Origin: Lumbricus rubellus
Taxonomy: Eukaryota > Annelida > Clitellata > Crassiclitellata > Lumbricidae
Assembly: GCA_945859605.1 (NCBI GenBank)
Contig: OX243825.1
Coordinates: forward strand, 4,503,291 to 4,567,290
DNA: 64,000 nucleotides
Reading direction: 5' to 3'
The position numbers and the translations under genes are program-made. Positions 13,401 through 26,249 of this stretch are shown one piece after another (the stretch's first letter is position 1; each line of letters opens with the position of its first letter). Below the pieces are notes generated by a model that saw only the letters and a program-made list of their open reading frames with translations, did no database searches and was not told the origin of the DNA.

Positions 13401-14963
13401 CTTGTGATAAATTCAATGACGATGACAACTTCTCTGAACCTCTAATCTCGGAGTTGAAGTCTCTTTCAGCTGCTTTTGGAAAATTAAGCTTACACCACGG
13501 ATGCTCAGTTAAGTGAACTAATAGTTAGTTGCTAAGTAAAGTGGTGGTTAGCGTCGCTGGAATGTCAATCGAGAAATCGGGGTTTCAAAATTCATCTAAG
13601 AGAAAACAATAGTTTGGGGTTTCCGGTGGCGGCGCTAGTATTTAATTTTTTTTTTGGGGGGGGGCTGAACTCGCGGAGAAAATTTTCCATATTTTCCATT
13701 TTCATCGTCAAAATTTCTGATGACCTTTTTTCTCTCTTTTTTTAGTCATCCGGCCTAAATCTCGTGAAAATTTTCCATTTTTTTGGTCATTTTGTGTCCT
13801 TTGGGGAGGGTGGGGGTTAAGCGTAGACTTTTTTTACATGAAAAAAAGTGGATGGCCTTTTGGGGGGTTTAGCCCCTCTAACCCCCTAGCGCCGCTATTG
13901 TGGGTTTCCGCTCCAACTTCTCCTCAACGCACAACGTCCGTGGGAGGCTGAAAAGGCGTGGAGGGGACAGATTATAAGATAACGCAGCCACAGGAGAGGC
14001 TTATAAAAAGATGTCGCCAAAGCCTCAAACTAATAGCTACCTCAAGTCTAGGGAGAGGGAATGGCCTTCTTCTCAAATAATAACAGGAAAAAATCGAAGA
14101 GAGCTTGAAAATTCGCATAAAAATTAACTGGTTTAATAATTTTATGCCTGAACTTCTACAACGAATTTTTTGGGCCTGCTGTTTGTAAATGTAAATAATT
14201 ACTATAGAGTAGAGTCAGTAGACTAACATAAAGAAACAATTACTAACCCAGTACAATAAGATAAGCAGTTTTTGTGGTTTGGCTTGATGAAACGATAGCC
14301 GAACAAATTAACCGTCCGGCGTCTGTCAGTTGAACGTTTCTAATAACCAAATCACATCCAGATGAATTGTCGACACTGTATCGATCTCTACTAGAGACAT
14401 TAGTGTTCAGCATTTGACTTGGACCTTTGAAAATAGTCATCGGACTTGCTCCAGTTACATACTTCTGCCAGTCAATTCCGTGACAATTTCTAGATGGAGT
14501 TGAACATTTCAAGGTAACAGTTGAGCCAACAACGCTCAGTGTGTTTTGGGGTCCTTCCAATTGATACTCCTGTGCACCTAAAAAGTAAGTGAAAAAATCA
14601 CATAGGCCTACTAATAGTTGTTATAGCCCCTCTGACCCCGGGAAGCACCAATTGAAGCCGAAGGATTCAGCACATCTGTTAATACACTCTGTGAAAAGTA
14701 GGCCTGCCATCACCCGTGCCAACGGAGTGGTCCTACTGTAACAATAATTACAGTCCTAAACGTCGCCGTCGTAGTCGCCGCCAGTCACCACAATCATCTT
14801 AATCAGTCGCTAAGCGACCGACTGTTCAGTTAGTATTCTCTTCTACATTCTGTCCTTCGAATTTCTAAGTAATATTTGCGCAACTACAATTTGCCATTGG
14901 TTTTTGACTTTTTAATGAGTGAATAAATGAGTGAGTGAGTGAATGAATGAATGGATGGATGGA

Positions 14964-15019
<56 letters not shown>

Positions 15020-15097
15020 AATGATAATGAAGATGATGGTAATGTGCATGTACTTGCCTGTTACAGAAAGGAGAATGGCAATAACGAGAAGTGTCAT
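10465..15097 (-). CDS. Gene B: V-C-I Ig receptor with ITIM-like tail
   Basis: Complete model of 448 residues from six exons: signal 15097-15058 (MTLLVIAILLSVT), V 14577-14248, C 13273-12938, I-set-like 12369-12100, membrane 11314-11129, tail 10649-10465. All junctions are phase 1 and the total (1,347 nt) is a multiple of three. Intron 1 has a GC donor (CAG/GCAAGT). V carries LKC, IDWQKY, SGCDL and DAGRLIC; the I-set-like domain has AKGHPSPTFKWQ and WYRCAAMN. The membrane exon contains GIGIGIGLFVAILLATVAVV, a glycine-zipper-like helix with a basic stop-transfer (RLRYLEF). The tail ends ASLPYTYLEALSAVAYLM; LPYTYL fits the ITIM consensus, so inhibitory phosphatase recruitment is possible. Membrane and tail exons are unlike those of genes C-E. 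Gene A is its closest paralogue in the window (third-domain exons both 270 nt, introns alignable). Confidence 0.88.
10975..11043. repeat. 69-bp palindrome in the last intron of gene B
   Basis: Two 34-bp arms around one base, with a single mismatch; the left arm starts CACACTAAGGTGCCGCATAC. It lies between the membrane and tail exons of gene B, and could form a hairpin in the pre-mRNA or a cruciform in DNA. Confidence 0.95.
13626..13901. mobile_element. hAT-like MITE
   Basis: About 276 bp, ends GTGGCGGCGCTAG and CTAGCGCCGCTATTGT forming a short inverted repeat, flanked by the direct repeat GGGTTTCCG (13617-13625 and 13902-13910). An 8-bp core duplication fits the hAT superfamily. It lies in the intron between the V and C exons of gene B. 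Confidence 0.65.
14920..15030. repeat. (GAGT)n/(GAAT)n/(GATG)n/(GAT)n compound microsatellite
   Basis: Successive GAGT, GAAT, GGAT and GAT runs in the first intron of gene B, just 3' of the GC donor. The His- and Ile-rich minus-strand frames across it are repeat translations. Confidence 0.9.
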
Positions 15098-16764
15098 TCC
15101 TGAGAAATAATATAACTGCTTGCAATATGCGACAACCCTTTTTTAGCCACACGTTATTTAAGCCTAATCGCTGTGCTTTTTTACGATTTCGGGGAGTTGT
15201 CCGCATCAGTCGACTTTAAATGTCTGGTCTTCTGACGGTTTTCAATAATAGTGTGTGCTCACTCTATATTATATAACCTAATAGCCACGTTACAGTAGTC
15301 CAGATACAAAAAGGTTTCAGTATAATGATCCTGACATACAACAATGTTTCATTCGTTTCAGCAAAATAAACACATTAATTATTCATTGCAATCTGATTTG
15401 AATCCAGTTGTCGTTTTAGAGCTAACCTTAGCTGCTAACCTCGTGGCCTTGCAACATAATATTAGGCCTATACTAGCTGCTAGCATTAGTTAAGTATATT
15501 CCAATGAAGCTTGACAACCCAACTGTACTTTCTCGTTCGGGGACTGAATTGCTGACCAACCCGTCAACATTAATAATTGTAATTGTAATTATGAAAACGA
15601 GCATTAGGCTAATAAAAAAGTAAAACCTTATTGCAGTAGGATGATGAACTAATCGTTTTTTGGGATGGTTGGAGGCTCCTTTTTTCTTTGGTTTTGGGAA
15701 GCACAGAACATAATGGCACATTTTCCTCTATGTCCCCATCTATATGATGATAGGAGACTGCTTGACTGAATAAAGAAGTCGGCAACATGAAAGTTAATCT
15801 TCTTCTTTAGTGTTCTGCACTTAGGCAGATCAAAGATTTCGGCGGTACCATTCTTGTCTATTTTGTGTCTTTACTTTGATTTCTTTATTTCTTATAATCT
15901 TCTTTCTTTTTCGCCATCCATCAACTATAGTTCATCATCACCTTTCTTAGTCTTCCTGGTGTTTTTTCCATCTCTTTCGCTCTCGAGTACTATCCTCGAG
16001 AGTGAGTCCTAGTGCCTTACCTCAACATGATTGCATCCAAGTCAATTCATTCACCTCTTACGTTTGTATCAATCAGAGATCTTTCCTCTTGCACCGGTTG
16101 CAGCAACTCCTCACTGGTTTTGTAGTCCTGCAACTAGCATTGGCCATTCTTCTCCATATCGACATTTCAAATGCCTCAAGTCTTTCCACTTCTGAAAGTT
16201 AACACCTAATGGAAATGTAAATTTTTGGCAGGAAATCCTTCATGAAGGTAGACCTTGGATTATCTAGAAGCAGAACCAAGAGAGACTGTGTTTATAAGTT
16301 CTGTGTTTGGACCCTTGTGAAGTGTTGCAGGATTGATAGAAAGCAAGTGGGGAAATGTCGAGAAAGTGTGTGAAACGCAGACAGAGACAGACAGAGAACG
16401 GATGAGTATATAGAAGGGGAGGAAATATTTCGTACACGGCATATGGCCTAAATGTAGACTGCATGGTATTGGAAATACAATAAAAATAATAATATTCATG
16501 AACTTTTATTTATATGAAACGCTTATAATTTACTGCGCTCTAAAACTGACTCAATCTGAATCTGATGTAGACTCAGGCCATGTTGAGTAATTTTTTCGGG
16601 ACAGTTCTGTGGTAAATAGCCTAAGTGCGAGATCTGAGCTTTTTTGCAGAGACCGTACACGGAATTATTATTAATAATAATAAATTATTGTTGAAATAAA
16701 TTCTGCATAATTATTCTTCGTATGTAATGGTTTCATTCGTTTTCCGCAAAAACATCCGCAATGC

Positions 16765-16830
16765 GGCGAGGAGAGGAGAATGACTTTCGGATTCTGCACA
16801 GAATCCGAAAGTCATTCTCCTCTCCTCGCC
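16765..16830. repeat. Perfect 66-bp palindrome
   Basis: Two identical 32-bp inverted arms (left arm begins GGCGAGGAGAGGAGAATGAC) separated by only CA. It is 1.7 kb upstream of gene B. No mismatches, so it is recent or maintained. Confidence 0.97.
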
Positions 16831-17164
16831 TGGAGTTAATCAGTCAAAGCACACAATAAAATGGTTCTAAACATATGCTAATTAGGTGTCACATAGGCCT
16901 AAGCATCCGTGTTGCAGGACATATAATTGCGTCCTAAGCGTCCTGCCTACGATCAACATACTAGATGACATAAAAGAGAGCACTGGGCCGTATTATAGCC
17001 TATGTCATAACACAGATAAAAAATATAGGCCTATAGTAACAACGGTCCTGCAATCAAATGTAACAGTTCTGAACTGTAATTTCCTCATGTGATAATATAA
17101 TTTTATGACATTAATGTAAAATAAGCCTGCAAACTGCACATGCTTTTAGGTCTTGGCCTATACA

Positions 17165-17613
<449 letters not shown>

Positions 17614-17870
17614 GTTCTCTGCCCGAAGGCAGGTTCATTGGCATTACGCCCCTGTGGATGAGATGAGTGAGGTGGTTTTCCCGTTGCCTTCCCCACAGCC
17701 ACTGATAGGTAAGCAACTTTCCCAAGGTCGCTCCGCAGCAGCCTGCGCTACCGCGTCCCATGCGTGCTAGCCCGAAATATCTAAATCTCTCATTGTAAAC
17801 TCCCAGCCCAGTTCTTGAACCGCAGTCCGTTTTATCCATCAGACGAACGCCGCTCTCGCTTACCGGTGTA
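17614..17870 (-). mobile_element. SINE-like element ending in the (ATC)n tail
   Basis: On the minus strand a tRNA-like head is suggested by GCGTTCGTCTGATGGATAAA followed by a B-box-like GGTTCAAGAAC. The body ends CTTCGGGCAGAGAACC directly before (ATC)n. The organisation (RNA polymerase III head, body, simple-repeat tail) suggests a SINE. The A box is weak. Confidence 0.45.
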
Positions 17871-19210
17871 GCTAACTAGGCCAGTTATAAATATATTAAT
17901 ACCACACATTTATATTTGGCCTATGGTAACTTTTTTTCGTTGCTAAATAATAATGCATGATTTTTTTCAGTAATAATGGATATTTCATATAGTCATGTTT
18001 GAAGACGCCCAGCGAGTTATACATGTTGGCTACATAACTGCCAACGGTGTTCTTCAGAAATGGCAATCGATGCCTTGTGTAGTCTTGTAACAAGAGTTTC
18101 TAAGCTAAGAAACATGAGAAAAATCATTCCTGAATAGATAGCATAAACAACGGCGCATGTTCGAAAATGCGGATGGCTGCCAAATCAAATGGCAGTCTTG
18201 CAAATCATGCATCGGTAGGCCATATCTGTGAACCTGGATACTGATCAGTTTTCTTTACGGATCCATGTAGCCTACATGTAAACCGCGAGTCTCGTCTTGT
18301 CCTATCTGAAATGGCACGACAACACAAAATCTAAAACGGGTGGATATTGGACGATAGGCCTACCCGATAAAAGTACAAGAATAATAATTATGCTATACGA
18401 GTGTGGTGAATGTCTTCAGTTTGCACCTGAGAGTAAAATCTGAGAGTAGGCTACAACCTGAGAGTTGTGGTTCACGAAGTTATCGGGCGCAATAATCCAA
18501 TAACTCCCAAGAACCACAGTATTGTGTATTAAGCCTATAAATATAATTATGTATCCATACATAGGTATCGTCATTAAAAGTCTCATCATGTAGGTCCTAC
18601 TTCTGTATAGACACAGACATGATTGTAGTTGTTGTGTTTCCTCGGTAAAAGAGAAAGACGAATTTTTTGTCTACATAACATATCCTTGTTTAACATAATA
18701 ATTATTACGCCTTCATTTTGAATTGCAAAAATACCACTGTGGCATTTTCTGCTTCTAAGTCGATCGCTGTTTTTCTTGGCAAGTCAAAATTCTTGCACTA
18801 TCTTCAGTTGCATGTAGGCTATAAACTTATGGTTACAATACACGACCATCTGCTATACATCCTCGATTATTTCCTGGTGCTAAATTAAGAACTAAGCTGA
18901 ACCAATTATTTTCCTTTCTGTTGTCTAGAGTAGCTGTGGAACATCTGCAGAGAATTACTTTATCAAAATTTTCATAAATACTGATATGATTTCAATAGAA
19001 ATAAAACTTCAAAGAAACGCTTGACTGGGTGTTTTTATTTCATAATTATGCACACATTGCAATAAACAGTCTAGAATGTTTCCTCTCCCACGCTGTCTCA
19101 TGACCAGGTTTTGACGTTATACGATATACCATGCCATCTTCTATTGTGTAATCTGTTCCATCAACTTGATGTTTCACATCATTTTGTTATTGTTAAAATT
19201 CTTGTATTAA

Positions 19211-20195
19211 CCCTCGGGCTACCAGGGGGGGGGGGTGGTATCCACCCCCCCCTAGGTTTTTCCCAAATAATTTTTTTTTCGTTAGGAATAAAATTTTGAC
19301 GTTTTAGGTAGCTGTAGAGGATTCATTTGCACACATTTTGAGCTAAAATGTGTGATGATATACCATACCATTCAAAAGTTATACCCGATATACCCGAGGC
19401 ACCAGGGGGGGGGTGGATACCACCCCCCCCTTAGATTATCGGCTGTATCCTATCCGTCCTTTGACATGAAGAGACACCAATTACACCATTCTGTAGAGGG
19501 AATGTGGGGCTACATTGTGGTGGTCACGGAGTTGTCTTTGGACAACCGGAAGTGCTCAAAATAAATTAAAATATAAATAAAGGTGTTTTATTTTCATAAA
19601 ATTTTCATGTTTTTCCTATTAAAAATTATTCATAATTTATTTTGTAAGAGAAATAAATTATGTCATTCTATAGAGGGCATTCAGGACTATTTTTTGATAC
19701 CATTTAATTTGACATTTGATGACCGGAAGTGCTCAAAATAAATTTAAATGTGTGAAAATGTTGGGTTTTTTTTACAACGCAAACCGATAAGTCTGCGTAA
19801 ACGTTTTTTTAGCATGTTTTACGTGTTTTTTCTCTTTTTATTGTAACTAAAACTAACTTATTACTAGTTTTTATAGTTGAATATTGGACTTTATTATACG
19901 TAAACTATTTTAAATTAAATAAATTCTGTTAAAACACACAGAATCTAATATTTTGCTTATGCGAAAGTATACATTTTGTGGAATCGACGGGTGCCTACGG
20001 TAAAAAATTCATAACTTCGGGGTGCTTTCATATATTTTAAACCTAAATATACCATTTTGTGCAGAAATGAATGCTGAATCCATAGGTGTATTACAAGTTA
20101 TGATATCTCAAACCAAACCCAAAATCCAGGGGGGGGGGTGGTAACCACCCCCCCCTTGGTAGTCAGTGTTACAAAAAAGCTTGGTAGCCTGAGGG
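19211..20195. mobile_element. piggyBac-like non-autonomous element
   Basis: 985 bp flanked by TTAA at 19207-19210 and 20196-20199. Terminal inverted repeats are CCCTCGGGCTACCA and its near complement TGGTAGCCTGAGGG. Three G-run/C-run hairpins inside (about 19222, 19405, 20130) pair a G8-11 run with a C7-9 run. No transposase. It sits 16 bp beyond the gene C poly(A) signal. Confidence 0.8.
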
Positions 20196-20210
20196 TTAAT
20201 TAACTCTAAG

Positions 20211-20220
20211 TTTATTTATT
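20211..20220 (-). terminator. Poly(A) signal of gene C (AATAAATAAA)
   Basis: Overlapping AATAAA hexamers on the minus strand, 44 nt after the stop codon. Genes D and E have AATAAA at similar distances (56 and 81 nt). Confidence 0.6.
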
Positions 20221-20263
20221 AACTAACGGTGTTATCACGTAGTGTAGGCCTACTTACATGTGA

Positions 20264-23200
20264 CTAGGGATTTGAGCGACCTGCATGTGGATTGCTCGTC
20301 CGTGGTAGATCGAGCTTTGGTCTACTCGGTGGTTCACTCGTTGGAGCAGCAGATCTTGGTTTGTTTGTCGCAAGAGCGTCTTCCAGTTGATCCACGCTGC
20401 AGTATAATTCTGGATTCTCACTCAACTGATACTCCTCCCTGTTGGAAAATAAGCTAACGTAGGCTAACTTCTCGACTATTAGGCCTACGGACGCAAACAC
20501 TAGGCCTAGATCATGTATAAGCAGGACTACTGTAACATAGACCAATTAAAACACTACAGATGTTTACAAAGGTTAAGAATATAAATTGAATAGCACGTAT
20601 AATATTTTCTAGGAAACCCATGAGCAGTGGAAATGCACAAATTGCATAAAATGAATACATACTACGTGTTCTGTCAACGACAATTTTTCAAGTGTAAGCT
20701 ACTGAATGTAGGCCTATAGAAACCGTAAACCAATTAAACATAAAGTACATAAAATCTATAGGCTATTCCTTACATAGGCGAACACTATTATTAATAGTCT
20801 CCATCAACAGTATAAACTGATTCAACAATAATGCAATTATTATTATTAAATACAAAAATCGTCTAACCTTATTTTATCTGAAAACAAACAATGACAGAGC
20901 CGTTAATATACATGTACAACCAAAAACGACTCTAATACTCAATCAACCGTATAGAGTATAAACTGCAAGCATTCAGATGTTTCAATAATTTTTAGATAGG
21001 CAATAATAATAGGTCTTTCATGATTCACCGCTACTAATATTTCGAAAACTTTTCGCGACTCCGTCATTTGAAACTTATCATCCTATAAAATGTATAAAAA
21101 TCATCCATATCCTGCATAAAGAGAGTGCATTATAAAGACCTTATTAAATAGGGTCTTAAACTCTAAGTAGGCCTAATAGAAATTTTGGTGTACGGACCAT
21201 TGCTCATAGGCTGATTGCTCATAGGCTGATTGCTCATAGGCTTATTGCTCATATGGCTCATTGCTCATAGGGTCTATTGCTCATAGGTCTTTTTGCTCAT
21301 ATGTCTCATTGCTCATAGGGTCTTTTGCTCATAGGTCTTTTTGCTCATATGGCTCATTGGTCATATGGTGTATTGGTCATAATAAAATAGGCTACAAGTT
21401 AAATTAGTGGAATAAAGGTACAGAAAAGAAAAAAAATGATTGAAATATAAACATTTGGTAGGTCATGTAATTGTTCACATTTGAGAAAAAAGTTGAACTG
21501 TTCAAGTAAAAGCTTAATAACTAACCACTTGAGGTGACATTGTTCAATTATAAAAAAAACGTTACACTTTTTAACAAATAGCTAGATTGTTCACTAGGCC
21601 TACTTCCCATGTCAAACAACAGGTTTGTTTATTGTCTTATATGTCCACTTCCACATAGTTGACTACTTAAACGACGCTAATTGTCCCTAATTGATAAGCA
21701 CAAACTAAGGCGTGAAGACGGTCACCCATATCGCCAATGGTTTATTTGTTTTAAACATAGGCCAAAGTTAATTGATTTTAGGCATATGACCGAAGAGCCT
21801 ATGAGCAATAGACCCTATGAGCAATGAGCCATATGGGCAATACGCCTATGAGCAATCAGCCTATGAGCAATGGTCCTAGAGCCGAAATTTTTAATAATAA
21901 TATAATGTTTCCAAATTTACATATCTAATTGTGGGGTCAATATCTCCAACCACGTGGCTATGTAAAATTTTGTGGTATCATGATGTACACTACATCTCGA
22001 TTTCATTCCACATATATGCAAGATACAAAGAAAATTCACCCTTTGACTTCTTTCCGTAATGCCAGCATTTGTATCCAGGACACGATGGAACGAAGAAGCA
22101 GTTGATTGGCAGAGTGAATAGAAGGAATCCCAATGCTGCGCCAACTGCGACCGAAGCCATTAAGGGTAAAGGAAACGGATCCATTGTTGGGGCTGTCACA
22201 ATGTCATTGTCATCTGCCACATTATACAACAGAAAGACCTTTAGACATAGACATGCAATCATCTTAAAGTAATCTTAACAGTACCTTACAATGGAATTTC
22301 AGTAATTTTATCAAATATTATGTTGACCCATTCAATAGGTGGGATATGATAGTGTGATAAAGGCAAACGTTTATACATGCATAGGCGCTTGAACGAATTA
22401 TTCCAGTAATGTGTGTACATGCAGATAAAAATGATATGCATGGTGGCACATACTAGTTCAGTATGTTTGTTATTTGTGGAGTTTTGGACACACGAGTCAT
22501 CATCAATGAATTTTGCAAGCATCAAACTATCGAAGGCTGCGTGAAATCAATACTGACAGGAGGGTTGCAGAATGTAAACTCAATGCAGGAGACTCACCAC
22601 TTTCTGTCTCATTTACCATGAACACATGTGAGGTTGAGTAGTAAGCCTTGCTCCTCACGACATTCATTGCAACACATCTGTACCGCTTGTGAGAAACATT
22701 GATCAGTGTAAATTCGCCGCCATTCCAATTCTTAATATCCGTCCAAGAACTATCGTTTTCCATTTCCTGCCATTGAAGAGTTGGTGCTGGATGTCCCTTT
22801 GCCATGCACAGAATTCTCGATCCAGAAGGATAATTAGAAGATGATGGCGATAGTTGAACATCTCTAACCGTATCTGAAAGAGAGTATTAGACAATGCGCT
22901 TAATTCCGAGAGGTCACTCCGCTCTGTTCCTTAAGATTCTAAAAACTGTTTTATTTAGCCGTGGTTGGGCCGGTAGCGCTTCTGAGTAGCCTACCTTGAA
23001 GAGGCGCTATATAAATGTATGGGGGAAAATGTTGGTCATTATAGAGCAAAGTTATATAGCGTCAGCCCATAGTGGAAATGAGGAACAGACTGAGGAGTTC
23101 ATGTTACATGGCGTAGGTGAAAATATGCCAGACTGATGGTCCGACCATATCAACATTTCTATACTGAATCGTGAACTTACAAGTCTATGGAACAACTTTT

Positions 23201-26200
23201 CGTCGCGGAACTGCTTTGTGACAAGATATGGAGGAGACTGAAACTTGTGGCTTCTACGATTTTGTTGGATGCTTCAGGATTTATCAAAGTGAAAGTCAAT
23301 GATTAATGCATGGTAGAGCGAACGAAATAATGAACACCCTTCCACTATAATGTGATCTAAATTTTGACAGCAATGCAAATTGAAAACCTGTACCTTTTAG
23401 GTATTATATTAGCAAAGTATTCTACTACGTATATCCCGAAAACAAACAGAATGAAACATTCTTCACAATATTATTCTGTTTCACATTATGAGTGAAATAC
23501 TTACGGAGGACTTTGATGGCAGACGTTGCACAAGTGGCATTTGGAATGTTTCTTGCTAAACCTATAATCGGTTCTCTATTGCTATCCTTAGTTTGAATTG
23601 TTATTGAAGAGCTGCAGGTGAATGATGGGATCTCAGGAGCAGAAGCAACAACATAGTAAGACCAACTGAGGGCACTTCCACTCTTCGTGGCTTCCGGAGC
23701 ATCGTCCACTCCAGTCCAGGCCATCGATATCGTGTCCCTATCATTGTATGCTACCATGCAGTTCAATTGTACTCCCTCTCCTTCGACCGTGTCATACAGC
23801 GACCCATACATTGAACATGTGGGTCGAGTTTCTATCAATATAAGAACTTACATCATTGCATCTATAGATATAGTTTATAATTATAGGTAGCCTATGCATA
23901 ATATTTACCAGAACGTGCTTATAGAACTATCGAAATCATGAATCGCAATATAATAAAAAATAGCAGGATATAAGGAAAATTGTGATCTTATAATTTTGTA
24001 CTCGCTACCGAGTGAATGGCGACTGTTTTAATATCGTGATCTTCAAATTTCTAAAGCTTTAGATCCGCAGCGGAAGAATCTCTTTCGAAAGAGAGTGTCC
24101 GGGTGAGACTTTATGGGGGCAGACTCTGGATCAATGGATCATCCACTTCCCTCTTCTTTCTCTGATTCTGAAGACCGAAGCATGGAGAAAATATTGTTTG
24201 TAAGTGTCAAATTTGACTTGAGTCAAATTTAAAGACAGCCATATAGAATCTTTAATGATAATAAATTATAGGCGTACGGTGCTGATCACATCGATATATA
24301 ATAAAATGTTTGAGTTTGTGCCTTATTTGAACAAAGACAAAAGAACGTTATGGACAACAATTAGCCTATATTCTGTTTGCTAACGCTTTGCACTTTTATT
24401 GATGTAAATGAGGCAGAAATTACTTACCCAATATAATAAGATAAGCAGTTCTTTCAAAAGTTATTTTCGGTGAAATGATAGCTCTACAAATGAATCGTCC
24501 GGCATCAATCAGTTGAACGTTTCTAATAATCAAATCACAACTCGATGAACCGTCAACACTGTATCGATCTCTGTATGCGAAAGATATTCCCTCTAAGTGG
24601 TTGTAGACAGGCGTCGGGTTTCCAGCACTGTATTTCAGCCATTCAATCCCCCTACAGTTTCTCGTTTCAGATAAGCATTTCAAGGTCACACTTGAGCTGA
24701 CAACGCTCAACGTGTTCTGAGGTTCCTCCACTCGTGATAGTTGAGTAGCTGAAATGGGCAACAACAATTGAGTTATTGAGCGTGAATATACTGTAATTCT
24801 TATTTGTTAGTTATATCTCGCATTGGTTATAGAGCCCATTCAGTCTCGCTACTCAGAGGCGCTCCCGACTACAGCGCGGACACTGTTCACCTTGATCTGT
24901 ATGAGGACTATAATAAGCGAGTATGCAAACGAAGTTCTTTCATTTCTACGTCACGTTCAGCAACATAATTCTACTAAGCATACCTTGAAAGCAAACAGAA
25001 AGAATTTAACATTTCAACCAGAATCTAATATGAGGATTGAAATACTTACAGAGGACTTTCACGACCGGTGTCACACACGTGGCATTCTGCGTGTTCGTGG
25101 CCAAGCCTGCAATCGTTACTCCACTATCAGCAGTTTCCACTGAAAACGTGACGATGCAGGTGAAAGATGGAACCTCTGGTGCAGCAGCAACTACAAAGTG
25201 AGATCGACTTACGGTCTTTCCATTCTTCAAAGCAGCTGCTGCAGTCGTAGCATCTGTCACTCCCTTCCAGATCATCGATGTACTGTTTGTTCCATTGTAT
25301 GTCACCGAACATTTCAACTGCACTCCATCACCTGCCGCTAATTGAGGCCAAGAGGTAACTAGGGAACAGTTGGGTGGAGTCTCTACAATGAGACATTATA
25401 CAATTATAAAGAAATAAAAGAAACCATTACAATAAAAATCACAGCTATATATAATGTAGATATATCATCAATGGTATATACAGGGTGGGTCATTAAAAAA
25501 GAACCCCTGCAGTTTTTTGCCAATATCTTGGCCGGAAGTAAAAAAAAGTTTAATCAAATTTTACAGGTTTAGGCCTAAAGGCAATTCATAATAATGGCAT
25601 GACAAAATTAAGAATGAAATAAAATTTTACAGGCTTAAAACAATAATAATAGCACAACAAAATCACTTACCCAACATTATAAGATAAGCAGTTGCCGTAA
25701 ATTGTTTTGACCCAATGATAGCTGAACAAATGAAGCGACCGGCATCAGCCATCTTAGTGTTTCTAATAACCAAACCACATCCGGAAGAACTGTTGACACT
25801 GTATCGGTCTTTATCAACACCGTCTAGTATTGTACCTGGACCTTTGAAAACAGTTATCGGACTTGAACCAGGCACATACTTCTGCCAGTCAATTCCACTA
25901 CAGCTTCTCGTTGGAGATGAACATTTCAAAGAAACAGTTGAACCAACAAAGCTCAATGTGTTTTGGGGTCCTTCCAACTGACTTTCTTCTGCACCTGTAT
26001 GGAAATATAAAAGTCTGATAATAGCAATCTTTTTGCTTAAATTTTACTCAGCAAGTGTGACATAAAAACAGAAAAGAAGGCACGGGCAAGTTTCCCGTAG
26101 GTTTGTGTGCGTTATATGGCACTTAGAGTCGAAGTGCAAGAAAAAACTCCCAACCGCTCCAATGTAAATTATAACAGCTAAAATGCGAAGAGTAGCCTAT

Positions 26201-26249
26201 ACTGACCTGTAACAGTAAGCAGAATTGCAAATACGAAATAATCCATCAT
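20264..26249 (-). CDS. Gene C: five-Ig receptor (V-C-V-C-I) with two-tyrosine tail
   Basis: Complete model, 660 residues. Exons: signal 26249-26207 (MMDYFVFAILLTVT, canonical GT donor), V 25994-25671, C 25382-25050, V 24748-24428, C 23831-23505, I-set-like 22873-22598, membrane 22213-22040, micro-exon 20877-20868, tail 20438-20264. The sum is 1,983 nt, in frame. The second V starts ATQLSRVEEPQNT and follows the first C directly with no signal exon between, so the two V-C pairs belong to one protein. The membrane exon has VGAALGFLLFTLPINCFFVP then a Lys-rich stop-transfer. The tail carries EEYQLSENPELY and the proline-rich SEPPSRPKLDLP (possible SH2 and SH3 sites). Which ATG of the tandem pair is used is uncertain. 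By homology it is a sibling of genes D and E. Confidence 0.88.
20868..20877 (-). other. 10-nt micro-exon of gene C
   Basis: TTTTCAG/ATAAAATAAG/GTTAGA. It joins the phase-1 membrane exon to the phase-2 tail exon and adds the residues D-K-I-R. Without it the tail would be out of frame. The same exon occurs in genes D and E. Confidence 0.85.
21187..21883. mobile_element. Fold-back element 1 (arms of TTGCTCATAGG repeats)
   Basis: 697 bp. Arms of about 110 bp made of about 15-18-bp tandem repeats of the type TTGCTCATAGGCTGA, inverted at the other end (CCTATGAGCAATGG). Outermost bases are GGTGTACGGACC and, reversed, GGCTCTAGGACC. Flanked by an exact 8-bp duplication GAAATTTT (21179-21186, 21884-21891). 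It lies between the membrane exon and micro-exon of gene C. Confidence 0.88.
22910..23022 (+). mobile_element. LINE 3' end fragment
   Basis: GCCGTGGTTGGGCCGGTAGC, then GCTTCTGAGTAG, then GAAGAGGCGCTATATAAAT: the conserved 3' hairpin also seen at 60530-60585. It is in the intron between the third Ig and second C exons of gene C, on the strand opposite to the gene. Confidence 0.7.
24835..24895 (-). mobile_element. LINE 3' end fragment (very short)
   Basis: CTACTCAGAGGCGCTCCCGA matches the complement of the LINE 3' hairpin. It lies between the second V and first C exons of gene C. Confidence 0.5.
25487..25610. mobile_element. mariner-type terminal fragment
   Basis: TACAGGGTGGGTCATTAAAA followed by GCCAATATCTTGGCC resembles the left end of the 40149-41337 element. 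It is in the intron between the first C and first V exons of gene C; no right end was found. Confidence 0.55.

Noticed and set aside
14865..15206. His-rich and Ile-rich minus-strand frames over the gene B signal exon
   Set aside because: Translations of (GAT)n; the real exon is the 40 nt at 15058-15097.
19111..19564. Small plus-strand frames rich in Gly/Pro
   Set aside because: They are produced by the G-run/C-run hairpins of the piggyBac-like element.
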